Assembly (NCBI GenBank): GCA_964508975.1
Contig: CAZDVQ010000002.1
Span: 1 to 64,000, forward strand
Source of the DNA: CAZDVQ01 sp964508975
GTDB lineage: Bacteria > Bacteroidota > Bacteroidia > Chitinophagales > Saprospiraceae
DNA length: 64,000 nucleotides
Direction of reading: 5' to 3'
The notes beneath the pieces are model-generated. The model was not told the DNA's origin. It did not search any database and was given only the letters and a program-made list of their open reading frames with translations. The position numbers and the translations under genes are program-made. Within the stretch, counting starts at the first letter, position 1, and every line of letters starts with the position of its first letter. Positions 17,445-26,498 of the stretch are shown one piece after another.

Positions 17445-17807
17445 TTACTTAGGATCGTTGATTTTAGCAAACAGCTCGTCGATGCGGTCCATTTCATCGA
17501 GTGTCTCGTCGATGTAGAACTCGATTTCGGGTACGTGGCGTACTTGTTTACCGATGCGTTTACCTAATTCCCAGCGCATTTGAGATTTGTGCTGGTTGAG
17601 GATATCGACCACCACCTCCTTGTTGAGGGGGGTGAACACGCTGACATAAATACGTGCCAGCGCAAGATCGGGGGTCATACGTACGCGAGTGATAGTAGTC
17701 ATGACGTTGCCGTAGAGCAAAGGGCCTTCATTACGGACGATGGTACTCATTTCGCGTTGTATCATGGAAGCTGCTTGTAGCTGCTTGATAGATTCGGTTT
17801 TTGACAT
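17445..17807 (-). CDS. rbfA: Ribosome-binding factor A
   Basis: The 120-residue product has the RbfA KH-like fold signatures: RVAxxI-type lead-in (IKQLQAASMIQREMSTIV), VRMTPDLALARIYVSVF, and the end RHVPEIEFYIDETLDEMDRIDELF with the conserved Phe-x-x-Asp-x-Ser/Thr-like segment. It binds the 30S subunit and aids 16S rRNA 5'-end maturation, especially in the cold. Its length matches the family. Confidence 0.93.
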   Translation of the reverse strand: MSKTESIKQLQAASMIQREMSTIVRNEGPLLYGNVMTTITRVRMTPDLALARIYVSVFTPLNKEVVVDILNQHKSQMRWELGKRIGKQVRHVPEIEFYIDETLDEMDRIDELFAKINDPK

Positions 17808-17878
17808 GGCTAAAAATTTATGTGCCTCTATAAACTATTATTGTGGTTGCAAAGTTCCGAAAAAAGATTGGTTTATTA

Positions 17879-18041
17879 AGAGTATGTTTGGACTTTAGCT
17901 TCCGGCGAAAAACAGCTCTTTTTCGGATGATTTTTGCTTTAAAAAATAGTTGCGTAGCCCCACTATGCGCCCATTTTTTAAAGCAAGCTCATCAAAAAAT
18001 AGCTCGTTTTTCCCTCGAAACCCAAAATCCAAACATACTCT
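17879..18041. repeat. Long imperfect inverted repeat (163 bases), MITE/REP-like
   Basis: The left arm begins AGAGTATGTTTGGA and the right arm ends with its exact complement. The arms, about 70 bases each, match along their length with small differences (for example GCTTTAAAAAAT at both inner ends), and an inner hairpin GCGTAG/CTATGC forms the tip. There is no coding sequence in it. It sits in the 519-base gap upstream of rbfA and the histidine kinase. Confidence 0.75.
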
Positions 18042-18211
18042 AAGCCTCTGTTTGGCGAGGTGTTACATAAGGCCAGAAACAGCATGCCATAGCCATTCGT
18101 GTATCAAACAGGCATATTCGTGGATTGAAACAGCAGATTCATGAATTTTGTAGCCATATGAGCCAAAGATACAGTACATTTGCGGGTTAGCCCGCCATTC
18201 AGACTAGCTTG

Positions 18212-18326
18212 CGTTAGGTGGGTGGAAGGGCACCGCAGGTGCGCCCGACGACAGGAGGGCCGAGCGAACAGCGAGCCTGGAACACACCGACCCCGGTGCG
18301 CAGCAGCAGGGGGAACGCCCAAAAAA
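18212..18326. repeat. GC-rich dispersed intergenic repeat, copy 4 (inverted), abutting a start codon
   Basis: The element ends GGGGGAACGCCCAAAAAA immediately before ATG 18327, matching the right end of copies 2 and 3 (GCGCCCAAAAAA). Its interior is GC-rich with blocks such as CGAGCGAACAGCGAGC, shared in part with copy 2 (GGAGCGAACAGCGAAC). Confidence 0.65.
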
Positions 18327-21281
18327 ATGACTAAAAAAAGTATTGCTTGGTTGGTATTCCTATGTGCTTTTACCCTCGTGTTGAAGGCACAAGACCCTTA
18401 TTCTATAAGATTGAACACCAGCAACGGGCTACCATCGAACACCGTTTACCATAATTTTGCGGCCAGTTCGGGTCATTTGTACTTTGCCACCACAGAGGGT
18501 TTAGTACGGTATGACGGCGCAAGATGTGAACATTTACCATTTGAGCATGCCAAGGGCACGAGTGTAACCAACATCCAGGAAGATAAATTAGGCCGAGTTT
18601 GGTGCCATAATTTCTCGAATGAACTTTTTTATACCCATAGCGATAGCCTTAAAGTACTGAACCTGAACGACCAGACTTTGGAGGGTAATTTATTAGGCTA
18701 TGGCTTAACCCAAACCGAGCTGATTGTGATTAGTACAGTTGGTATCGGTGTTTTCGATTTGAAAACGGTGCGGTTAAAATACATCACGAAGTTGGAAGAC
18801 TGGAGTAAAAATCCCAACCTTCTGTACCTTGATGCTTATATAAGTACAAATGGCAAAATAGTCCTCCGAGGAGATAACCAAATATTGATTGGCGATAGTA
18901 AAACAGTAAAGGAACGTTACCCCATCATAAAAAAAGGTGATTTTGAGCTCAATGAATTAGGCGGCAAGCTATATCTAATGCCCCAACAAGTTTCGCTAGA
19001 CACCATATACCATATAGACCCTAAGGCAGGCATAATACCAATACCGCTTGAAACCGCAGAACCCAGTTTATTATATTATCATTGGGGCCAAATGAAGGCC
19101 CAGCCTGGGTTATGGTTATTCAGCTCGAAAGGAATATGGTATTTTGAAAATGGCCAGATAAAAAAAAGATTCTTCCAGCCTCTAGATTGCACCTCGATGG
19201 TACAAGACATTGAAGGCAACTATTGGATTAGCACGCTGCACGAGGGCGTTTTGGGCGTTTCGAACCTCGATATCTCTTTGTTGATACCCAACGAGGCCAA
19301 TTGGCGGGTAAAATCTGTAGCCGTGGATGCCCAAGGAATGCTTTACGTAGGTGGGAGATCTGCCTTACGCTGCTATGACCAACAAGGTGTGTTTGTTCAG
19401 GATTGGACATCGGATGCCCCCTTGGAACTAGACCGGATATTGTACAACGAAAAACAAGCCGAAATTAGATTCAACTTCGGAACGATACTTTTAGCTGCTA
19501 AAAAGTACATCATACACGATGAAGCGGCAAAGGAAAGGGAAAAGCTGAGTGACGATATTCAAATTAATGCTCATTCACAAACAACCGAAATATTAGTTAA
19601 AAAGGGTACCGTGCTTCCTAGTAAATGGCCAAAGTTAAAGTCGGCAAACTTCGTGCAAAACGAGTTTGAAAAGTATGTAATACACAATGCCAGAACCAGG
19701 TTTGTGCGGCTTCAGGAAAATACAAACCTAGCATGGATAGGCGCTGCTGATGATTTGTATACGATTGATATGGAGACCCTGTATAAACGCCGGTTAAGTA
19801 CCCCTACGGGAGCTTCCATCGCTGCGGTTGACCTTGCATGGGGGAAGGACGGTAGTGTTTGGGTAGCCAGTATTACGGAAGGCATACTCGTATTTAAAAA
19901 CAACGCGGTTGTAAAACGCTACAATACAGCAGAAGGCTTAAAGTCAGGGCATTGCCGGCGGATTTTAGCCAGCGACGATGGTTTTTGGGTTTTGAGCAAT
20001 GCAGGTGTTGACAGGATTAGCCCCGACGGGCAAGTGTTTAACTATAACGCTGTTTTGGGCGTTAATCCACGGAGTATTACAGACATTGCCGTGTACAAGG
20101 GCATCATTTACCTGGTTGTGCCCGAGGGCCTGCTAAAAGTAAACATACAAGAGGCTCGAGCGCAGGTAAAGCCTCTGTTTCGCTTAAAAAATGTACAGAT
20201 AAATGGCCAGAGGAGCAGTTTAGCCGACTTATGGCAGCTCAGAAAAAGCCAAAGTGTACGGTTTGTCTTTGACTACGTCAGCTACTTTTCACGCGAGGCA
20301 TACCAGCTAGAATACAAGTTGGATATAGCCGGACACCAATGGCAGACCGTTCCCTACCAAAGGGCTGAGATAGAACTGCCCCCCTTGCAGCCAGGGCGCT
20401 ACAACCTGGAGGTTAGGCTGCATTCAAAACAAGACCAATCGGTTATCAATACTTTTAGTTACCCTTTGCGGGTACTTACCCCTTGGTGGCAAACATGGTG
20501 GTTAAAACTAGCACTCATACTGGGTTCTGTAAGTTTACTGATAGGGCTATTGCTAAGGCGTCAGCGCAACAAAGAAGCCGAGCTACAACGTTTATCGAGC
20601 GAAGCCCAGCTACAACAACAGCTTACTTCGTCGAGGTTGTACGCCTTGCGCTCGCAGATGAACCCACACTTCATGTACAATGCGCTCAACTCGATACAAA
20701 GCTTCATTTTCAAAAATGAAAAATCGAATGCCAACGATTATCTAGGGCGCTTTTCGGATATGATGCGCATGATGCTAGATTTTTCTGGCAGGCAATATAT
20801 TTCGCTCCGCGAAGAAGTAGAAGGGCTCAACTTGTACCTTGAGTTGGAGGCACTTAACTTTGACCAAGACGAGTTTGTATATAATATAGAGACACCTTTA
20901 TCCAGTTGGCAAGACTTGCAAATTCCCTCGATGATTGTACAACCTTTTGTCGAAAACGCCATTAAACACGGCTTGATGCACCAAAAGGGCGTAAAAAAAT
21001 TAAGCATAAGCTTTGAGTTTATCGACGAGCGCTTGATTTACATCGCGATCGACGACAATGGCATAGGCCGAAAAGCATCGCAAGAAATCAACAACAAAAA
21101 ACCACGCAAGCACAGTTCTTTCGCCATGTCGGCCATCCATAACCGAATCGACTTGTTGAACAAAGACCTAGAGCATCCTATTAAACTAGAGCTCATAGAC
21201 AAACACGATCAATGGGGTATGGCCAAAGGCACCACCGTGAAACTATGGATTTACTTATCAGGTGAAAACACACATTCATAA
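18327..21281 (+). CDS. Propeller-sensor histidine kinase (LytS/His_kinase type)
   Basis: The 984-residue product starts at MTKKSIAWLVFLCAF with a signal peptide ending near KAQ. A periplasmic region of two-component-regulator propeller repeats follows (GLPSNTVYHNF, GLVRYDGARCE, TTEGLVRYD), then a Y_Y_Y-like domain (about 640-730; PLQPGRYNLEVRLHSK), one TM helix (about 738-758) and a cytoplasmic His_kinase domain with LRSQMNPHFMYNALNSIQSF carrying the phospho-accepting His. The N-box is VENAIKHG, followed by IAIDDNGIGR. It should sense a periplasmic ligand and phosphorylate the LytTR regulator encoded 78 bases downstream. The longer frame from 18180 only translates the GC-rich repeat. Confidence 0.9.
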   Translation: MTKKSIAWLVFLCAFTLVLKAQDPYSIRLNTSNGLPSNTVYHNFAASSGHLYFATTEGLVRYDGARCEHLPFEHAKGTSVTNIQEDKLGRVWCHNFSNELFYTHSDSLKVLNLNDQTLEGNLLGYGLTQTELIVISTVGIGVFDLKTVRLKYITKLEDWSKNPNLLYLDAYISTNGKIVLRGDNQILIGDSKTVKERYPIIKKGDFELNELGGKLYLMPQQVSLDTIYHIDPKAGIIPIPLETAEPSLLYYHWGQMKAQPGLWLFSSKGIWYFENGQIKKRFFQPLDCTSMVQDIEGNYWISTLHEGVLGVSNLDISLLIPNEANWRVKSVAVDAQGMLYVGGRSALRCYDQQGVFVQDWTSDAPLELDRILYNEKQAEIRFNFGTILLAAKKYIIHDEAAKEREKLSDDIQINAHSQTTEILVKKGTVLPSKWPKLKSANFVQNEFEKYVIHNARTRFVRLQENTNLAWIGAADDLYTIDMETLYKRRLSTPTGASIAAVDLAWGKDGSVWVASITEGILVFKNNAVVKRYNTAEGLKSGHCRRILASDDGFWVLSNAGVDRISPDGQVFNYNAVLGVNPRSITDIAVYKGIIYLVVPEGLLKVNIQEARAQVKPLFRLKNVQINGQRSSLADLWQLRKSQSVRFVFDYVSYFSREAYQLEYKLDIAGHQWQTVPYQRAEIELPPLQPGRYNLEVRLHSKQDQSVINTFSYPLRVLTPWWQTWWLKLALILGSVSLLIGLLLRRQRNKEAELQRLSSEAQLQQQLTSSRLYALRSQMNPHFMYNALNSIQSFIFKNEKSNANDYLGRFSDMMRMMLDFSGRQYISLREEVEGLNLYLELEALNFDQDEFVYNIETPLSSWQDLQIPSMIVQPFVENAIKHGLMHQKGVKKLSISFEFIDERLIYIAIDDNGIGRKASQEINNKKPRKHSSFAMSAIHNRIDLLNKDLEHPIKLELIDKHDQWGMAKGTTVKLWIYLSGENTHS

Positions 21282-21359
21282 ACCCAAAGCCTATATTCAA
21301 CAACTTTACAGAACCCATAGCTAGAGCCGTGCTAGCTTAGCGAATAATTTCAAAAAACT

Positions 21360-22142
21360 ATGTCGAATAACCTTAGCTGTATAATTGTGGATGATGCCGA
21401 AAAGGCCAGGGCAACCTTGCGCTTGATTCTGGCCGAAAATTTTCCCCAGGTAAACGTGTTGGCCGAAGCCCCCTCCGTGCCCGATGCCGTAAAGGCCATC
21501 AACAAACATAAACCCGACCTTGTATTCCTCGACGTTGAAATGCCCGGTTATTCAGGCTTGGAAATCCTTGATTTCTTCGATGCAGAACAGGTGGATTTCC
21601 AGATAATCTTTATAACGGCATATACGGAATACGCCGTTAACGCTTTCGAGTTATCGGCTATCGACTACCTCCTGAAACCGATTAAAATTCCACAACTGGA
21701 ACGCGCCATACTCCGCGCCTCGAAATTGAGCCTACGCGACAAATTACAGGAAAAACAAGCCTATGCCAACTTGAAAGAACAATGGCAAAACCCAGACGAT
21801 GCCGCCCGTAAAATAGCGTTGCGCACGGCCGAAGGCCTGCACCTCATCCCGGTCAACGATATTATATACCTCAAAGCCGATGGCTCGTACACCACCTTTG
21901 TGCTTAACTACCCTGAGCCCAACAACAAAATAGTGGTATCGAAAAGCATTTCAGAATACGAACGCTTGCAAAGCAATTTCAACTTCATGCGGGTACACAG
22001 GTCGTACATGATAAACCTCAACTACATCAAGATGCACCTTAAACGAGATGGCGGCTTCCTCATCATGTCGAACAACGATGAACTACCCGTTTCGAACGAC
22101 CGAAAACAAAGCCTTTTGGATTACTTAAAACAGTACGACTAA
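21360..22142 (+). CDS. LytTR-family response regulator
   Basis: The 260-residue product has a receiver domain with acidic pocket Asp11-Asp12, the phosphorylation site Asp58 in VFLDVEMPGYSG, and the conserved KP of YLLKPIK, followed by a LytTR DNA-binding domain (about 160-258; IIYLKADGSYTTF, FMRVHRSYMINL). It pairs with the upstream propeller kinase and should bind direct-repeat sites in promoters. A hairpin-type terminator follows 180 bases downstream, so the two genes form a complete operon. Confidence 0.93.
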   Translation: MSNNLSCIIVDDAEKARATLRLILAENFPQVNVLAEAPSVPDAVKAINKHKPDLVFLDVEMPGYSGLEILDFFDAEQVDFQIIFITAYTEYAVNAFELSAIDYLLKPIKIPQLERAILRASKLSLRDKLQEKQAYANLKEQWQNPDDAARKIALRTAEGLHLIPVNDIIYLKADGSYTTFVLNYPEPNNKIVVSKSISEYERLQSNFNFMRVHRSYMINLNYIKMHLKRDGGFLIMSNNDELPVSNDRKQSLLDYLKQYD

Positions 22143-22319
22143 TTACCCCCAAAGGCTATACATATAGCCGATTCGGCCATTCGTAAAGCCAAATAGCCTT
22201 TTTATAAAACACTTAAGTTAAACGCCAACAATCATTTTACCTTTATTGCTGTGAAACGATAGGGTTATTGATTTGCAAGCGTTGTGAACCCAAGAATAGT
22301 AGTTGTTGTCTCTTAAATG

Positions 22320-22350
22320 GTACCAGTATAATGCTGGTATCATTTTTTTT
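22320..22350 (+). terminator. Terminator downstream of the two-component operon
   Basis: TACCAG-TATAATG-CTGGTA followed by TCATTTTTTTT. The T run leads straight into the GC-rich repeat. Confidence 0.7.
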
Positions 22351-22447
22351 GGGCGCCCCGGCCTACGGCCGTCGGGCTGTGCGCGGCTGCGCGTTGCTTG
22401 TCCCTACGGGAGCGCCTTCGGCGCCCGCTACCATCCCTGGCGCAGGA
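22349..22447. repeat. GC-rich dispersed intergenic repeat, copy 5
   Basis: It starts TTGGGCGCCCCGGCCTACGG and ends CCCTGGCGCAGGA. The first two thirds are nearly identical to the start of copy 3. It lies between the converging two-component operon and the T9SS gene fragment. Confidence 0.75.
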
Positions 22448-22469
22448 GGGTAGCGGGCGGTTGTAGGGT

Positions 22470-23638
22470 TTATTCTTTCACAACGAGTTTGGTGTCCAAT
22501 ATTTTATCGCCAGTCCATACCTGTACGATATAAGTACCTTGAGGATATGATTCTAGCGAGAAGCTATTATCGCCAAGGTTAAGCTTAAATTCAGCACACT
22601 GTTGCCCCGCCATGTTGAATACTTTGACCAAGGTTTCATCTTGTGGCAACGCTGAAAGGTAGAAAGTGCCGCTACTTGGGTTGGGGTAAATGTTCAGTTT
22701 GGTTTGTATTGGCCCTAGGTCTATGTTGCTTATTAGATTACCATCGCTGTCTAGTTTTAAGATGTAACCATTACGGACAAAATTGGGGTTTAAATCATAT
22801 TTTGAGCCAGATATAATGCAACCACCGTCCTGAGTTGCTTGAACACTATAAGCCTCGAAGTATATATCCTGGCCCTCCCCGTGGCTTCGAGTCCAAATTA
22901 AATTAAGGTTTGAGTCTAGCTTAGTTATGCAGATATGGTTTGGCACCCCAGCCTGAAGAATGGCCATTCCTTCGCCACATTGCCCCAACGCATAAACCGC
23001 ATTGCCATCAGGGCTCACCGAAATTGGATACCTAAAAGCAGGATAGTTGAAGTAAGTGCTGTTGTTCAAAATGTAAGAATGGAGCTCGTAATTCATGCTA
23101 TCTACTACAACTACGTTTAACTTTTCAGGAGCGCTTGTAGGGCTAAGTTGCTGTATGCGGCGCTGAACGCGTATAATTCTGTTACTATTGACTACATGCA
23201 CATTGCCCCAGGATATTTTAGTGAGGGAAGGGATCGGTACGATTCCCCTGAACGGATACCAACTCAAGCTATCAAGGTCATTGCTTAAAATCAGGTGGTA
23301 ACTATACCCATTGGCCACAAAACGTGTGCTATCAAGCCTGTTGATGGAGAAATATATCCTGTTGGGTAATTCTAGTTGAGTAGATTGACCTGTGTTTAAA
23401 TCGTATCGATGGAAAGCAGCTTTAAGCCCTGGGGTAGGCATTCTGTAAGAATACTCAAAATAAATTTGTTCCTTCTCAATATGAGTATTCTCTAGAAATA
23501 AAATTCTAACATTTTGGTTGACAAGTATGGTATCAACGCTCAGGCTTGCAAAATCCTTGTCCACTAGTAGGACTCCATGATAATAGTGATTATTGGCCTC
23601 GAAATGCCTGCTCAATGTAAAGGGGGGTAAACGAAATG
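22470..23638 (-). pseudogene. T9SS-sorted secreted protein, C-terminal part (split by the prophage)
   Basis: The 387 codons from 23633 to the stop encode the body and the type IX secretion sorting domain of a secreted protein (LNIYPNPSSGTFYLSALP; VKVFNMAGQQC; YPQGTYIVQVW; final KLVVKE). The open frame continues a few codons into phage DNA (MRFMHIFISFLFM), but those are not the native N-terminus. The native N-terminus lies at 58324-58602 beyond the prophage. Both pieces end at the same AAATG and rejoin in frame as NFYISF + RLPPFTL to give about 480 residues. Any translation from within the phage end would lack the true signal peptide. Confidence 0.8.
23634..23638. repeat. Left target-site duplication of the prophage (AAATG)
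   Basis: AAATG here is repeated at 58324-58328. Removing the DNA between the two copies restores an open frame through the secreted-protein gene. Five bases is the duplication length known for Mu-type transposition. Confidence 0.65.
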
Positions 23639-23720
23639 TCATAAAAAGGAAAGATATAAAAATGTGCATAAATCGCACAAAATGAGCAAGTTACACGCAT
23701 TTTAAACGGTTTTAATGTTT

Positions 23721-23739
23721 CATACGAATTGTCACAAAA
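23721..23739 (+). repeat. Prophage end motif, left inner site
   Basis: CATACGAATTGTCACAAAA fits the pattern CATTCAAAAYGTCAYAAAA that also occurs at 23898-23916 and, inverted, twice near the right end. It is a probable transposase-binding site by analogy with Mu attL. Confidence 0.5.
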
Positions 23740-23840
23740 GTATATTTTAGGTGGATTCTAGGTACATTTTAACCCCGTTTAAACGCCATATAAGGCCACT
23801 ATTGAGTGATTTAAATACATTATAGGTTTATTCTAATAAC

Positions 23841-23869
23841 GCCCTGTACCGCAAATACAGGGCTTTTTA
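23841..23869 (+). terminator. Rho-independent terminator at the left prophage end
   Basis: GCCCTGTA-CCGCAAA-TACAGGGC followed by TTTTTATT. Read rightward, it would stop transcription entering the phage from the host side. Confidence 0.75.
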
Positions 23870-23897
23870 TTGCCCAAAGGGCAACGTTTTTAGTTTT

Positions 23898-23916
23898 CAT
23901 TCAAAATGTCATAAAA
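23898..23916 (+). repeat. Prophage end motif, left site
   Basis: CATTCAAAATGTCATAAAA is the best match to the shared end motif and lies 37 bases beyond the stop codon side of the repressor gene. Confidence 0.55.
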
Positions 23917-23952
23917 GGACGCATTTTTGGGACGCGGGACGCTGGTTAAATT

Positions 23953-24594
23953 CTATAAATTGACCTTTGTAATTCTTCTAACGGCTCTAAGCAAAGATGC
24001 TATGTCGTCCCTATCTACAAACTGGTCTTTATACATCTCGTTATCAGAGCAGAGGGCTATCCTGCCAAAGTTAGGGCTACCGCGATCTATCACAGAACGC
24101 AAACGCTTTATTAGCAATAGCCCAGACTTCAAAGATACCAAATGAACAGAATCCTCCTTGATTAAATCAAGTGCATTTGGGTCAAATACAACAATATCTC
24201 CATCGTTGATACTTGGCCACATACTATCGCCAGAAACATTGACCGCTATATACATATCTGATCGCGGCGGTAGGTCCGGTATTATCATATAGCTTTCTAC
24301 TTCTGGAGCCTTCTCTGCAAAGGCATAATATGAAGCTAATGCAGCGGTGTCAAGTAGTACGGCATTGGGTTTATGTACATTATTTTTAGCAACCATATCG
24401 CCAATCCCCAGCAATAACCACTCTGCACTTATATTATACCTTTCGGACAATAATTTTATAACCTCTTTGCCTATAGGCTTCTCGTCTGACTCCATTTTAG
24501 AGACGTAAGCTTGAGTTATTCCGAGTATATCGGATAACTCCTTCTGATTTATACCTAAATATTTTCTTACTTGCCTTAGTTTGTTGTCGCTCAT
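23953..24594 (-). CDS. CI-like phage repressor (HTH + S24 peptidase-like)
   Basis: The 213-residue product has an N-terminal XRE HTH (LRQVRKYLGINQKELSDILG, YVSKMESDEKPI) and a C-terminal LexA/CI-type S24 domain (VNVSGDSMWPSINDGDIVVF, with the Ser of GDSM, and LLIKRLR containing the Lys). It should hold the prophage silent by binding operators in the divergent region at 24600-24690 and may be inactivated by self-cleavage after DNA damage. The start is the ATG at 24594; a TTG two codons earlier is also in frame. It is the only early gene on the minus strand. Confidence 0.9.
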   Translation of the reverse strand: MSDNKLRQVRKYLGINQKELSDILGITQAYVSKMESDEKPIGKEVIKLLSERYNISAEWLLLGIGDMVAKNNVHKPNAVLLDTAALASYYAFAEKAPEVESYMIIPDLPPRSDMYIAVNVSGDSMWPSINDGDIVVFDPNALDLIKEDSVHLVSLKSGLLLIKRLRSVIDRGSPNFGRIALCSDNEMYKDQFVDRDDIASLLRAVRRITKVNL

Positions 24595-24661
24595 AATCAA
24601 TGAGTTATGTTTTGAGTTATAAAAAATATAACCTCAAGGTAAAAATAATTACTAAAAAACT

Positions 24662-24692
24662 TGGATAAATATAACCAGTGGTTATATCTTTG
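24662..24692 (+). promoter_or_regulatory. Rightward early promoter with repressor operator
   Basis: The palindrome ATATAACCAGTGGTTATAT (24669-24687) overlaps TATCTTTG (24685-24692), a perfect TAnnTTTG -7 element, with TTGG near the -33 position. Further GGTTATA half-sites (GAGTTATA, TATAACCTC) lie at about 24600-24635 near the repressor start. Occupation by the repressor would block the early promoter. Confidence 0.7.
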
Positions 24693-24753
24693 CCACGGAA
24701 CAACGGCGAAACGAATCTAAAACGCCAATAATTAACCAGTCAAACGCAAAGAT

Positions 24754-25035
24754 ATGACAAAATCAGAAACCAAACCCACAAGGCAAACGACGGCGGCACA
24801 AAAGGCCATCCTCGAGAGCCTGAGCTACTTCGAAAAACAGAAGATAGCCGAACACAGTAACAAAGGAATCTCGGTGAGGCAATTGTACCGAGTAACCAAT
24901 GAAGAGCCCGGCGTAAGCGACGAGATGTATATCAGAGTATGGGATGCCATTTACGATTACATCGAAAAACGCGAAGCAGACAAGCAACGCATCGCACAGA
25001 GAGCCGAGAAGCTACTCCCCCTCCTGACCGCCTAA
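24754..25035 (+). CDS. Small early phage protein, possible DNA-binding (Ner position)
   Basis: The 93-residue product is charged and helical (SLSYFEKQKIAEHSNKGISV, RQLYRVTNEEPGVSDEMYIR) and resembles an HTH-like fold with a C-terminal helix. It is the first gene of the early operon, where Mu carries the negative regulator Ner. No family is recognised, and the regulatory role is inferred from position only. Confidence 0.6.
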   Translation: MTKSETKPTRQTTAAQKAILESLSYFEKQKIAEHSNKGISVRQLYRVTNEEPGVSDEMYIRVWDAIYDYIEKREADKQRIAQRAEKLLPLLTA

Positions 25036-25064
25036 ATTTTCAAATCATCAATTCAGCACAACCA

Positions 25065-25634
25065 ATGAACATCAGAGAATTCAAAAACATCGTCGAGGCT
25101 ATGACCTCAGTAATGGACGGCCATGTGGTCATGGCATTCATCGGCAATACTGCGACACATGCATTATTTACACCAGGTTGGCTGGGCTACAACAAGGCTC
25201 AGAACCTATACCTTGCCGCTGTATCTAATCAAAATGTTGGTGAGTGGGTAATCATGGCATCCCATACCAAAGAACGCGGCTTAACTATTGATTTTGTCGG
25301 CAAAACGAACCTGCCACAAGGCCTCAACGACAGCTACGACAATGCTCGAGCCTTCAGTAGCGAGCTCACAAAAGCCATGAATAGTTATAGCGGGGAAGCC
25401 AGCTGTATGGGCAATGTATTCAACAGAGCTATGAAACTCGCAGCCGAGTCCGACCGAGGCAATCACGCTGCCGATGCTCCTGAATCCTCATCTAAAGTCA
25501 GCATCGAAATCAAAACGCTCATAGGCCATATTAACCTAAGCGCCTCTAATGATTCGGAAACTCAAGAAAGCCTAAGTCAGATGGTTAAAGACAGCCTCAA
25601 GGCAGCAATTGATTCAACTAAAACTATCAACTAG
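25065..25634 (+). CDS. Early phage protein of unknown function
   Basis: The 189-residue product starts MNIREFKNIVEAMTSVMDGH at the ATG at 25065. The frame is open further upstream, but that part overlaps the preceding gene. It is soluble, with no signal or TM segment and no recognised motif. The spacing (29 bases after the previous gene, 2 bases before the next) places it in the early operon ahead of the transposase. Confidence 0.6.
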   Translation: MNIREFKNIVEAMTSVMDGHVVMAFIGNTATHALFTPGWLGYNKAQNLYLAAVSNQNVGEWVIMASHTKERGLTIDFVGKTNLPQGLNDSYDNARAFSSELTKAMNSYSGEASCMGNVFNRAMKLAAESDRGNHAADAPESSSKVSIEIKTLIGHINLSASNDSETQESLSQMVKDSLKAAIDSTKTIN

Positions 25635-25636
25635 CC

Positions 25637-25993
25637 ATGTCAAAACGCAATATCAGCTACAGCCCACAACCTCGCTTCGCATGCACTCTGCCCGGAGGCA
25701 AGGTAATCTCTCTCGAAGGTTTCGGATTAGGCCGCAAAGCCCGCCTACACTTGAATGGCAAATGGATAAATGTAATGCTCGAGCTCATCCGCGGTAACAA
25801 GGCATTTTTTGTCGAGGTTCAAGAACCCGGAGACTTTTGCAGAGCCAAGGAGTTCACGCTCGAAGCCAATACCGACAACGTGATTTTCCTGCCAATCCAC
25901 GACGAGGATATCCACAAGTATACTGACATCGAATTGCCAGCTGCATACAACTGCCGTTGCCAAATCCATCCAATCAAATCAACCATCAACTAG
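25637..25993 (+). CDS. Early phage protein of unknown function
   Basis: The 118-residue product (MSKRNISYSPQPRFACTLPG) is rich in beta-strand stretches (KVISLEGFGLGRKARLHLNG, KWINVMLELIRGNKAFFVEV). No family is recognised. It follows its neighbour by 2 bases and is followed by the next start after 2 bases, so it is co-translated in the pre-transposase block. Confidence 0.6.
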   Translation: MSKRNISYSPQPRFACTLPGGKVISLEGFGLGRKARLHLNGKWINVMLELIRGNKAFFVEVQEPGDFCRAKEFTLEANTDNVIFLPIHDEDIHKYTDIELPAAYNCRCQIHPIKSTIN

Positions 25994-25995
25994 CC

Positions 25996-26493
25996 ATGAA
26001 TCAACCAATAGTATTCCAGGTGGATGCCCTTTTCAAAGAAGGCTCCTTCGATTTGAGTGCAAGAACCAAGCTAGAGTTATTCGCTATACGTGGATGTGCA
26101 CTAATGACTTCACGCTCCACGGCCTTCAATGTGCAGTCTGAATGCACAAAACAACTGTACAACCGCCTTGACAAAAAGCCATACAATACAGGCGAATTCA
26201 AGGTGGAAGTGATTACCCCAAAACAAGAGGTATTCATCTACAGCAATGAATCGGAAAACGAACTATTCGCCACAGACGTGTACGAATTAGCGCGAATGAT
26301 TTACCCCGAAAGCCTAACCGTACTGGTGGACTCTACCAATGGCAAACGCCGACTGATTGCAGTCGGCTCAGGCACCTACATAGGCTACCTGTACGCCGAG
26401 AAAGATGCCGCGGCCCTATTCATGGCCACGGAGGACGACGACCAGTTGACCAAGCAAATCTGCACAGGCATTTACCCAACCCAAAGCAAGTAA
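25996..26493 (+). CDS. Early phage protein of unknown function
   Basis: The 165-residue product starts MNQPIVFQVDALFKEGSFDL, with the ATG 2 bases after the upstream stop. It contains ARTKLELFAIRGCALMTSRS, an acidic middle and a C-terminal YTGYLYAEKDAAALF-like segment. I do not recognise it. It ends 5 bases before the transposase gene. Confidence 0.6.
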   Translation: MNQPIVFQVDALFKEGSFDLSARTKLELFAIRGCALMTSRSTAFNVQSECTKQLYNRLDKKPYNTGEFKVEVITPKQEVFIYSNESENELFATDVYELARMIYPESLTVLVDSTNGKRRLIAVGSGTYIGYLYAEKDAAALFMATEDDDQLTKQICTGIYPTQSK

Positions 26494-26498
26494 GCAAC

